Shown: positions 1 to 10,768 of the stretch, in pieces | Position numbering within the stretch: position 1 is the stretch's first letter | Layout: every line of letters starts with the position of its first letter | Source: Phaeosaccion multiseriatum | Taxonomy: Eukaryota; Ochrophyta, other classes | Assembly: GCA_965112735.1 (NCBI GenBank) | Contig: OZ218950.1 | Location: 2,046,001 to 2,110,000 of the forward strand | Length of the DNA stretch: 64,000 bases | Direction: 5' to 3' | Program-made: the position numbers and the translations under genes | The notes under the pieces: generated by a model | Seen by the model: the letters and a program-made list of their open reading frames with translations, nothing else | Told to the model about the DNA's origin: nothing | Databases searched by the model: none

Positions 1-300
1 TCGGTGATGGTGTGCGCGTCTCGAAAGTAGCCGTCGCATATCTTGCATACCAGGTAAGGGTTCATGTCTCGCAGGTATATGTCAATCTTCTGCTTCCCCA
101 ACGCGTCGGCGGCAGGGGGCTTTGCGGTGGCCCCTGTTGGCTCGCCAGAGAGCTGGGTACAGGGATGAGGGATTAAAAGCAGGGGGGGAAGGCGTGAGTC
201 CTTCTATTCTTCGCTCCTCACCTTCCTTGTGTGCACCCCTTCCTTTTCCTTTCCGTACCTTCCGCTTCTTGGTGCTGCTTGCCCCGCCATTGTCTTTCAT
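1..300 (-). CDS. Polycomb-group RING finger protein (PCGF/BMI1-like), 5' part only
   Basis: Partial gene that runs off the left edge. The model has exon 1 at 300-259 (ATG at 300-298, donor GTACGG) and exon 2 at 152-1 (acceptor CCCAG), joined in phase 0. The visible protein is about 64 residues. It has a short Lys/Arg-rich start (SSTKKRK), then a stretch with IDIYLRDMNPYLVCKICDGY followed by FRDAHTITE. This is the start of the C3HC4 RING of PCGF/RING1-type Polycomb proteins, where C-x2-C precedes a G-Y-F/L-x-D-A-x-T motif. Known members form the E3 ligase of PRC1 that ubiquitinates histone H2A. The zinc ligands after the first two Cys lie outside the window, so catalytic competence cannot be judged. 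It is divergent from RPC9 across 259 bp. Confidence 0.72.
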
Positions 301-559
301 CGATTCTTCACCCTCCCTCCTTTTCCCTTCCAATGTCCTTCTTCGCTTCCAATTGATTCAATCTGTGCGCACTTTTTCGAGGCTATATACAGCTGCTGCT
401 GCTTTGTTCGGTTCTGTGCTAACACTATGATGCGAGCGGGTCCTTTTTTTTGCTTTGTTTGGTTGTCTATCTTTTCCCCTCCCCCCCTCTGGTGCCATCT
501 TCCCTCTCTCTTTTCTTTTTTTTCCTTCTCCAAGACCCTGCTGGTAGCTGCTCCACCAC

Positions 560-1276
560 ATGCAAGTGTAAGTGCCTTTATTTGAAGTCTTCGAACCTGT
601 GTGGTTCGCGAGCTGATGGTCGGGTGTTGACTCTTGCCTTAATTCCCCCTCACTAACCTCGCTGCTCGCTCCCTCTGTGTATCTGCTGCTGATATCTGCT
701 GCTGCTCCTGCTGCTGCCCTCAGCATCAATCATGATCACCTGGTGACCAACTTCGAGGTGCTGGAGCTTGTGAAAGCTCGCATAGCGGCTCGGAGGGAAC
801 GAAGCTCGCAAGGGGGGGGAGTGGCGACAGGGGGAGGAGGAGGGGGGGAAGAAGGAAATGGAGGCCCCGGCGCCGCGGGGGGGGAATCATCGGGCCTGGC
901 GGGCGCAGGACACGGAGGAGGTATAGGGAGTGCGGGCGCGGTGCACGACCGAGGCCTGGCGGGGAGGGACTATGTAGAGCTGCGCCTTTTGAACTTCCTA
1001 GAGGACTCCCCTAGCGCCACCCAAAGCCGAGAGAGCATCATGCGCTGCTGGAATGCGCTGGATGACTTTATAGGCAAAGACGGCAACCACGCCTTCACCA
1101 CAGCCGAGAAGCTGCAGCTCATCAACTACCCTCCGACGGAGCTTGTGGAGGTGCATCTCATGGTGGAGGACTGCCACAAGCGCATGAACGACTCGCAGAC
1201 CGAGCGACTCACAGAGACCATCAAGGAGGCTTTGGCAGGAGCCGACGGTAGCGTTGCAGGAGGGGCACAACCGTGA
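560..1276 (+). CDS. DNA-directed RNA polymerase III subunit RPC9 (CRCP/Rpc17-like)
   Basis: Two coding exons. The first is only 8 nt (560-567, ATGCAAGT, donor GTAAGT at 568) and the second is 724-1276 (acceptor CCTCAG). Splicing gives a start reading MQVINHDHLVTNFEVLEL, which fits the RPC9 N-terminus, where the family has a short lead followed by N-(Y/F)-E-V-x-x-L. The C-terminal half carries FTTAEKLQLINYPPTELVEV and then HLMVEDCHKRM, the conserved HRDC/Rpb4-like helix region of RPC9. Between them is a Gly-rich insertion (about residues 30-80) absent from usual ~130-150-residue homologues. RPC9 pairs with RPC8 to form the stalk of Pol III and helps initiation at tRNA and 5S genes. The stop is at 1274-1276. 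The tiny first exon is inferred from phase and the perfect donor only. Confidence 0.85.
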
Positions 1277-2628
1277 AGCAAGCACGCGAAGCGGGGAGCG
1301 GACGGAAGCGGCTGGGAGTGGGCGGGAGCCGACAACACGACACCATTGGGCAGGGCAAGAACGGCCGTGTCTGGGTACGAAGTGTGATTCTCAGTGGCCT
1401 GGCCCCAACCAGGCAGTAAGGACGTTCAAGGACTCATTCAAGGACTCTTAGAGTGTGGTCAAGGAAATGGGCATCGAACTGGGCATCGAAAGGTGTGGGA
1501 CAAGGATGCGAGAAGGATGCTGTGGGCCCCAGCTCGACTTGACTGATCGTCGACTTGCCGATTTACTGGGCGAGTTTCCTCTGTCGCCGGTGAGGAAGGA
1601 AGGAAGGAAGGAAGGAAGGAAGGAAGGAAGGAAGGAAGGAAGGAAGGAAGGCCACAGCCTTATTGAACCTGCCTCGAGCCCCGCAAGAGAGGGAAGGACG
1701 CGCAGGAAAGAGCGAAAGCAGCATCACCACTGGGTTGTGGGGCGTGGGAGAAGAGAGCAGCAAACAGGTGTTGCACCAGGTGTGCCCATGTATCGATATG
1801 CCACGGGCTGGTGCTGTCCTCGCCATACCCTACGCCCAGAGCCACGCCACGCGTTGTTCAGGATGCTGATGCGCTTATGCTCAAAGGTTTCGGGACCTGC
1901 AGGGTTTGTTACTTCATCAGACGATGGGACACTCCAGTGAGCACGTGAGCACTGCTTGCGTTTGTCGCACAGGAGGGTTTCAACCCAGGCCTGCCGACTG
2001 CGCCTTCGTCGCTCGTGTTGGCTGTCTATCTGTAGGTTGGTGGTTGGTGGTAGGCGCGGGCGTGTGCAGACTAGAGAAGGAAGACAAAGAATGGGGATTT
2101 GTTGGAGGTCGATGCCATTTTTCTTCTTCAAGAGCTCGGGTTCCTCTCTTTTTTGTTTTTTAAAAAATATTTATGCGGCGCCGAGTCGCACACTGCGTTT
2201 ACGCTCGTCGCCGATCCGCCCTCCTCCACTCCTCCTAGCTCCCCACCCACCCATCTCCTCCATAAACTACAAGTCCTCTCGGAAGCCTCCACTGCTTTTT
2301 TTACGTAAACGAGAGGAAGCCGAATGATGCCACCACACAACACACAAACTCACCGACAGTAACCTCCGCTTCTCCCTCCGTGACTGTCCCTCCCTTTTAT
2401 CTTTTATCCTCCACTCTATGGTACCGTAATCAATTCTCTACATCACTGCGAGTGTTGGTCACGCACCCCCCCGTCCCCTACTCCCTTTCCAATTTGGCTA
2501 TTTGGACAACGGCAAAGGCGACTTGACAAGCCCTCTCTGACCCTGTGGATAGAGGCATACGTGCCCTCACAGACCAGCTATCCTTAAAACTGAATCCAAG
2601 CCACACACAAAAGCGCAACCAAATGTCC
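1277..2628. other. Convergent intergenic region with AAGG microsatellite
   Basis: No gene is recognised between the 3' ends of RPC9 and the bHLH gene. Short open frames on both strands have no family-like content and largely reflect GC-rich composition. The stretch holds a perfect (AAGG)n tract at about 1592-1650 and AT-rich sequence near 2160-2175 (a [23 protein letters not shown] stretch) that may belong to 3' processing signals. Confidence 0.5.
1592..1651 (+). repeat. (AAGG)n microsatellite
   Basis: About fifteen uninterrupted AAGG units lie in the intergenic region downstream of RPC9. Confidence 0.95.
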
Positions 2629-3142
2629 TCACGCGCACACAGCGTGTGTGACCTTGTCTGTCTCGGGATCTCCGGCCAGGGCGGCTGACGCAAATTGAGG
2701 AACGGGCAGCATTGGCACGGCGGATCCGGACGCCAAAGCGAAGCACTGGGCCCCTCCGGGCTTGCCCACCACATCCGAACCCTCCGCTCCCTCTCCTCCT
2801 GGAGCCACCTCCTTGTCGCTCGCGGCGGCTCGCTGCCAGCTGGGCTGCTGCTGCTGGGCAGCGCCGGCGGGGGCCTGAGGGTGCGGCATATACATGGGTA
2901 CAATCACATACTGCTGCTGCTGCTGCTGCTGCTGCGTTCCGCCAGCCCCAGCGGGAATCGGCACAGAGAACACTTGCGGGTGCTGGCCGTGCGTCTGCTG
3001 TATCATCAACTGTTGCTGCTTCATGGCGGCCGCGGCGGCGGACAGCAGCGATGGCGAAGGCACAGGCAGAGACATTCCCGTGCCCCCCACGTGAGCGGAG
3101 ACCCCAACACAACCAGCCATCTCATCTACCGTTGCCAATGTG

Positions 3143-3180
<38 letters not shown>

Positions 3181-4206
3181 AGACGAAGCCGTCACCGCTG
3201 TCGCGAGCGCTCCTTCTCCTTCCACACCAGCGTCTCTGGATGTCTCTTCCATGTCTGGTGGCGGAGCGACTCCGGAGTCCCTGAGGATGGCCAGACGGCG
3301 CAATATGCGTATGGCTCTCCCTAAGATCTCCACTCGCGTCGTGTTGGGCGGAGAGGCAGCAGCAGCAGCCACCGACGCCACTCCACCAGACGCCTTCTCT
3401 CCTTCTGCTGCTGCAGCTGCTGCTGACCTTGGGTCACCCCCTCCGACCCCCATTGTGGCTTCCACCCCGTCCAGAACCTTCTGCAGCTCCTCGAACTTGT
3501 CATTCAGTTCGATTCGCCGCTTCTCGCGTGTTTTCTTCCTGTTCAGTCTGTCTGCCGGCGTGTCTGATCGCTCCGTCGCTCCTGTCTCCGCTTCTGCCAT
3601 CAGCGACAGCACCTGTTGCGTCGCTGCCGCCGCCGCTGCATTGCAATGAATGTCCGTCAGGTCAGAGATACCGAGAGGCGCGGGTTCACCTTGTGCATGC
3701 GGCAGTGCCGTTATCGTAGCAGGCAAACAAGAAGTGGGTGAGGATGATGATGGTAATGGTGGGGACCACGTTGAAGGAGCTTCGCCCCTGTCCTCTGCTG
3801 CATTCATGCTCACATCGCTGCTTCTTTGATCATCAGATGAGACGCTCTCACACAAGTCGCTGAACGAGCGCTTCTTCTTTTGCTGCTGCGACACGATGCC
3901 CTCTTCCCCCAAATCCCCACCAGCCGGAAGTGAGGCGGGCGGTAACTTCTCAAAGACCCCACCGCTTTGCCGTTGATGGAGCTCCAACAACGAGGCCAAG
4001 TCAAACATGTCCTCCGAGCCGAGATGCTCCTCCAGCCCTCCTTCCTCTCCTCCTAGAAGTAGTCCTTCCTCGAACTCATGGCCCTGCTGCCCTTGCGGCG
4101 CCTGTTGCTGCTGCTGCCCCTCGTGGTGCTGGTGCGACTCATTCTGAACACCCCCTTTAATCTCCTTGAAAGCTGAGGGTGACGCCACTGTTGCTGAGCT
4201 GCTCAT
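2629..4206 (-). CDS. bHLH transcription factor with very long loop
   Basis: Intronless frame of 525 residues, ATG at 4206-4204 and stop at 2631-2629. The basic region plus helix 1 lies at about residues 218-246 (core NRKKTREKRRIELNDKFEEL). Helix 2 lies at about 290-310 (RVEILGRAIRILRRLAIL). Together these match the bHLH family, including the ELNxxFxxLxxVL pattern. The intervening loop of about 44 residues is Gly/Ala/Ser-rich and much longer than usual. The rest is low complexity: Gln runs near residues 30-42 and in the C-terminal third, acidic stretches, and a QQQKKKR basic patch near 107-113. These are typical of activation domains and a nuclear signal. bHLH proteins bind E-box-like DNA as dimers, and no PAS or leucine zipper is seen. 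It is head-to-head with TIC110 over 415 bp. Its target genes cannot be inferred. Confidence 0.82.
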
Positions 4207-4621
4207 TGCTACTGTCGCTGCGCATGAGACGCCTCCTGCCCGGGGAGGGGGGGGGGGGGGGCAACCGCAAGCTTCCGGTGGAGATACCCGAAAGGATCAA
4301 TCGAGGGGGGCCGGAGCGGGTGCCTCGAGAAGTGTTTCGAGGAACTGAACTGGTAAAGTCGGTCTTGATTGAGGCTAAAGAACACCTCTTCTTCAAATGA
4401 GGGACAAAAGGAGCCTCAGAATGATCAAGTTTCAGTTTCAGTTTCGGTTCCTTGGAATGTAGAGGATATCGATCTGAAATATCGACCTACCTCACCCCTC
4501 CCATATTCATATTTTTTTGGGCATTTTTTTTGTGTGTGTTGTAGTAGCGGACCAGCAGCGTGTAGGCGGAAAGACACGCCTAGTACCCTTATTGCTGGAG
4601 GGCAGGGAAGGCGTGGCCAGG
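4207..4621. promoter_or_regulatory. Bidirectional promoter region between bHLH and TIC110
   Basis: The 415 bp between the two start codons contain a triplicated TTTCAG-type motif at about 4428-4448 (AGTTTCAGTTTCAGTTTCGG) and two ATCGA motifs at about 4466-4486 (GATATCGATC and ATATCGACC). Similar elements recur in other promoters of this window. There is also a G-run near 4245-4260. No clear TATA box is seen. Confidence 0.4.
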
Positions 4622-7600
4622 ATGAAAGTGAGCATCACAGCCGGGGTGTGCCTCGCTGCAGGGGTGAGCCTCTGTCATGGCTTCACGGCTGCTCCCTCCA
4701 TGGGGCATACGACCCAGAGGACGGATAGCAGCAGCAGCAGGAGTAGCAGAGGAGCCACGACTACGATGAGCATGGGGATGGGAAGTGGCAGTGGACGCAG
4801 TAGCAGTACGGGGGCCTTTGTGGCGCCGTTGACGGGCAGGAACGCCTGGTGTAGCAGCAGCTACGGTAGCAGGAGCAGCAGGGCGGGCAGGTGCACCGCA
4901 GCGGCAGCTCTGAGCATGCTGGTGTCCCCCAAAGGCGAGGACAGCTTCAAGGAGTTTGCGGGGGACAACGAGGCCAATGTGGTGAGGAAGACCCTGTCGG
5001 GTATGTCCCGTAACATGGCCAAGGTGGTGACCACAGGGGTGGTGCCTGCTGCGGCGCTGCTAGGAGCCGTCATCGCTCCGGGAGGAGCAGTGGTTTCCGT
5101 CGTCGGTACGTGTGTGCAAGCAGAGTGAACATGTCTGTGCATCCTCTTGCGGGCCAGGGCGAGATGCGTTTCATTCTCTCTGTCCACCAACTGCCTAACA
5201 CATGTGTGTGACTGGACACAACGGGTGCTGTCTTTCATGACGGTTCTCCTGGGCTTGCCGCGTATTTGGTAGCACCTCATCAAATTCAAAACCCCTTGAG
5301 TGGAGTGGAATGGAAACGCTGCTATGTCTATCCCAAGCCACGCCCCCTTCGCTCCCACACCACCCCACCCCACCCTCCCTACACTTTGCCGTGATCTGTG
5401 ATGTAACCCGCGATTGTCTCCCTGTCCACCACAGGGGGTGCCATCAGCGGCGGAGCTGCCACCACAGCGCGGAAAAGGTTAATACAGGAGCGGAAAAGCG
5501 CCGCCCCGGCCAATGTAGCACAGCTCCTCGACGAGCAGGGCTTCGCCAACGTCACTCCGGAGGATATTCAGGGCGTCTTTGATCAGTTCGATCTCGACGA
5601 GGTAGGGAGAGAGAGAGAGGCAGGGAGAGAGAGGTCGAGAGAGGGAGGGAGAGAGAGGCAGCAAGGGAGGGAGGGAATGTGCCATGCTCCAAAGCCTAGC
5701 GTTTCGGTCAGGACTTCTTTCCACACACACACCCGCACGTACACACCCACGCACACCCACACGCACACTCATATTTCCCTCCTTCTAACGTGTCTGCCAT
5801 TCCTCTGCCTCTGCCTGCCACCCACTTCCCTCTTTGCCTCTACCCCCTTTCTTGTCCGGCCCTCTTCTACCCTACCCTCTTACCCTCTCCTGCTCTACGC
5901 TACCCTCTACTACTCTTACCCTCCCGCAAAGGAGGAGCAAGGCGCCATTCTGGAGGACATTTACAAGCGGTTTGTGGTGTCTCAGTGCCGTGACAGCACC
6001 CCTACCACCGCCGAAATTCAGGAGCTCAAAACGCTCAAAATGTCGCTGGGCCTGGACGGGGGCATGGTGGGCAACGCTCTCACAGAGGCGGCCGAGGAGA
6101 TATATGAGGAGCGCACTGCCAACACTGATCCGGCCGATCTCCTTGTGAGTAGGAGTTTGAGTTTGCCTCTCATAGTAAGGCCTCGTTTTGTCTCTAGCGT
6201 GCTCATGTTCGTGTTCGTGCTGGTGCTCATGATTCGTTACATTCTTTGCTTGCTCCCGGAATTCCTGCCCGTTTCCCTCTCTCTTAGCCCCTTCCCTCCC
6301 TCCCTCTCTCCCTCTCTCCCTCCCTTCCTCTCCCCCCCCCTTCCTCTGTCCCTCCCTCCCTCCTCCCCCTCGCCCCCTCTCCTTTGGCTCCTTGACTCCC
6401 TCCATGTCTCACCCATCGGGGGGTGTGTGTCATCAGGACCCGTACAACTTGGACAGAATGGCGCTCAACAAGTTCCTCTTCCTCGCGGATCGAGTCATGC
6501 GCACCACAGACACAAAGGAAGCATACGACTTTGAGATGAGCAGGATCCGCAAGGTAGAGGAGCTGGCGAAACAGAGGGAGGGAGGGAGTGGGCGATTTGG
6601 GGATATGTTACTCTGCCTCGCCATACTCCTTGTTGCTGCTCCTGCTGCTCCTGCTGCTGCTGCTGATGGGCGCTTCCACCCGGGCCTCTTACAACCGATC
6701 TTCCTCCCTCCACAGGCATTCTTCATGTCGGCGAGCGAAGTTAACAAGCGTCTGACGGACGTGGCAACCCCCTTCTACTTGACCGCCCTTTCAAAAGTCA
6801 ACCAAAACTTGGGCAAGATCACGCCGGAGGCACTCAAGAAGGCTCAGGTGCGATAGGTCAAGATGGTGTTGTCGTGCTGCTGTATCACTAACTGCTGCTG
6901 CTGCTGCTGCTCTGCTGCGATGAGTCAGGTCTGACTTGATAGTCGCCCAGCACGAATTTTGTCCTCGTCATGCTTATTTCCTCGATCGAGCCCACACTCA
7001 CACTCACACTCACATCCCGCTCGCTCGCTCGCTCGCACCATATCGGCCTTGTTGCCCCCCCCCAATCACATGTACTTCCTTGGCGCACTTCCGTTCTCTC
7101 AGACCTCTCTGGGCCTAAGCAATGACGCCCGCGACAACCTCCACAGAGACGCTTTTCGTGCCGAGATCAAGAAGCTTCTTTCAGCCAATGAGCCCAAGGC
7201 ATTCATGGAAGGGGACAAGGAGCGTCTTCAACAGATGGCGAAGGTGTTGGGTATCGACAAGGCAGACAGCGTCGGGTACATTCGCAAGATCACAGAGCCT
7301 CTGTTTGAGTTTAGGGCAGAGGCGATTGTAGCTGAGGACTTTATCGAGCACGGGGCTACAAGGGAGAGCGCGGCAGAGTATGTGGAAGGGTTGCTGGAGC
7401 AGCTGGACGGTTTGGAGCTGGAAGTGGCTACGGGGCGGGACATTCTCAGCGACGAGGTGGTGGGGCTGTTGAGGGGCATTACAGAACAGGCGCTGACGTA
7501 CAGCCAGGTGGACAACACCAAGAAGGCCAAGGAAGTGTTTATGGAGGAGATTCCCTTTATTCAGGGCACCGACGCCATTCTTGCCAAGCTTGAGGAGAAG

Positions 7601-7938
7601 GTGATGGACGAGGCGGCCAAGGTGGGTATAGGGTAGGGTAGGAAAGGGTAGGCCAAGGTAGGGTAGGATAGGGTAGGATAGGGTAGGTCAAGGTAGGGTA
7701 GGGTAGGATATGGTAGGGCAGTATAGGGTAGGGTAGGGTAGGGTAGGGTAGGATAGGGTAGGTCAAGGTAGGGTATGGTAGGGCAGGGTAGGGTATAGGG
7801 TATGGTAGGGCAGGGTAGGATACGGTAGGATACGGTAGGGCAGTATGTGGTAGGATAGGGTAGGTCAAGGTAGGGCAGGGTAGATGGGCTGTGTGAGGGA
7901 TGGAGGGGAAGGGTAGAGGGGTTGTGGTGGGGGGAGGT

Positions 7939-7982
<44 letters not shown>

Positions 7983-10423
7983 CCTTGCCAGTCTTCCTTC
8001 GCCCTTTTCGTTGGCTGCTCCTTGGCTTCTCCTTGGCTGCTCCTTGGCTGCTGAGGCGGGTGGCCATTGCTTCACGGCTTTGCCTATCGGCTGCCCTGGA
8101 CCAACTCCCACCACTCACGTGCACATACACACTCCCCTCACACACCATGCACACGTACGTACAAACTCACATACGTACATACACACATACGGACGTACAC
8201 CACAGAAGAAGACATTGATCGACAAGAAGAACGTCGCGGCAAGGAAGGCGATGCTGGACAAGGTGGGGGGCGGTCTCAACACCGTTCTGGAGGGCGGGCC
8301 AGCCATTGACGAGGAGTCCGTCTTCAGAGACGTGGGCTCCGAGGATTGCGAGAAGCTGTACGAACGTGTGTTGGTGACCTTCCTCGGGCACGACCTGACG
8401 GAGGAAGAGGAGACTGTGCTGGCCCTCATTGGGACGCTGCTGGGCCTGGATCAGGACGACCGAGACGAGATCTTTCAGGTGAGCGGGTAGATGCGTAGTA
8501 AGTCATGGGTGGGTGGTAGGTATGAAGTCAATGGGTGAGTGGGTGGAGGTGGATGGCCGGGTGGGTGCGTGCGTGCGTGCGCGTGTGTGTGTGCTCGTTT
8601 TTAGCGCCACGTTTTTCCGGGCTGGGTTTGACTGATTCTTCCAATCCCCTGCCAATTGTGAAAACAGGAGAACACAGAGCCCAAGCTTCGGCAACAAGTG
8701 TTGGACTCGACGGCCAAGGCGGTACGTGGTCGAGCTTAAGCTTAGCTGGTACATGACGACTGCATGGAAACCCACCCCACCGCCCCCACGCCCCACACCC
8801 ACACCACAACCCACACCTCACACCTCACACCTCACACCTCACACCTTACTCTGTGCTGGCCTCGCTCTCTCTTTCCAACCCACCTCACACCCCACACTCA
8901 CGCCGTCACAACCGACACGCTCCACACTCTTCACTTCCCTTTCAACTTCATCTTGACTTTTGCTCCCACAGATGGAGACCGGGGAATTCTCCGACGAGGC
9001 ACAGGCGGAGAATCTTGCCCTGCTTGCCAAGCTCGGCATCGACCCGGAGGTGTACGAGCTTATGACGGTGGAGGCGTACGAAAGGGAGCTGAAAAAGAGG
9101 GTCAAGAAGGGCCACGTCATGACAGACAAGGAGAGCCAGCAGTTGAAGCAGCTTGCCACGTTCCTTCAGATCCCACAGGAGGAGGTGGATAAAGCACATA
9201 AGATTCTGTGCGCACCCGTCTATCGACAGAGCATTTTGGAGGCGTTTGGGGCGACAGGGATTGTGCCGCCCGATGTACGGGCGACGCTCCGCGCCCTGCG
9301 TATGCGGCTTGGTATCAATGAGGAGGATGCAAAGCAACTGTTCTTCAAGGCTGTCGGGGTGAGGATGAAGGATATGGTCAAGTCGCTCTTTTACGAGTTC
9401 GAAAGGAGTGTGCTGAGCAAGAAAGAGCTGGGCAAGGTGCGGGGGGCGGATCAGGGGGATGACCCTCTTGTCAAGGGGTCGAGCTCGCTGGGGATTGAAT
9501 CGGATGTTGCCGTTACTTCAGAGGCTCTCAACCTTATTGACTTTTACATGGCGAACGGCGTGGCTCAGCTCAAGCCAAAGCCCAAGAAGAAGACAAAGGA
9601 GGGGGAGGAGGAGGAGGAGACGGGGCCAGACGAGTACGAGTATCCGGTCAACTGCAGAGATTATGACGAACCGGAGCCGGCCAAGAGAGAGAAAATGTAC
9701 GAGAGCTTTGTGATTAGCAGCTTCACCGTCACGGGGCGGGATGCGTCTCGATACAGCGCAGAGAAGCAAGGCCACTTGGCAGGTATCTTGGGCATTGCCC
9801 CTGCGACCGTGCAGAGGATTCAAGAGGAGATTGGCACCAAGGCGGTGGAACAGTACCTGAAGAATGCGCTGAGTAAGGCGCCACAGCTGTCCCCACAGGA
9901 CATTGCCTACCTGGCGCAGATTCAGACGAGGCTTCATGTGTCAGAGGCCGAGTTTGAGGACATTTGCATGAAGGTCAAGAAGCAGGTCAGTCAGTCAGTC
10001 AGTCAGTGAGGGAGGGAGTTAGAGGGGTGAGGGGGGCTAGAAGGAAGGGGACGTGGAGGAGATGAGGTGTAGGAGGGGAGAGGAGAATAGAAGGGGACAC
10101 AGGAGAAGAGTAGAGGAGAGGATGGGGGGGGGGGAGGGGGGAGATGGAGTGATGTGCTCAGGAATTAATGGGGAGGAGGAGGAGGAGGAGGAGGAGCAGC
10201 AGCAGGAGGAGCGGGAAGAGGAGGAGGAGGGGAAGGAGGAGAGCTGACCTGCAGCCTTGCTGGCTTGGGCTGTGTTGTGTACTGCCCCCCCCCCCCCTTC
10301 CACTGCTCCGCAAGGCCGGCCTGCGGCGACTCATGATCACTTTGACGCCCACCTGTCACTCACGCGTACCCCTACTCCCCCCCCCAACTCTCTCTCTCTC
10401 CCTCTCCCTCCCTCCCTCCTTCC

Positions 10424-10457
<34 letters not shown>

Positions 10458-10737
10458 CTCCTTCTCCCTCTCTCCCACTCTACCCTCTCCCCCTCTCTCT
10501 CTCCCTCTGTGTGCGTGTGCGGCTCATCTTCAGATTGTGGAGGCCAGGCAGGTGGAGGTGCTCAACACCGACAAGCCCAACCCCCAGGCTGTGCTGGCGC
10601 TGCGCTCCCTCATCAACAATTTGGGCATGGACATGGCGACGGAGCTGGATGTAGAGGAGCGGCAGCTGCTGTTTACGGTACGTGCCATAGGTGCCAGGCC
10701 AGGACGGCACTAGGAGAGAGAGGGGGGGGAGGGGGCG

Positions 10738-10768
<31 letters not shown>

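Noticed and set aside
1455-1940. Plus-strand frame of 161 codons with KEGRKEGR repeats
   Set aside because: The open reading is caused by the AAGG repeat, which lacks stops in all frames.
7557-8154. Minus-strand frames rich in Tyr-Pro-Thr-Leu-Pro repeats
   Set aside because: They are pure translations of the TAGGG minisatellite within a TIC110 intron.
9986-10010. Extension of TIC110 exon 9 as VSQSVSQ-stop
   Set aside because: GTCAGT is a donor and the following exon at 10534 continues the protein in phase.
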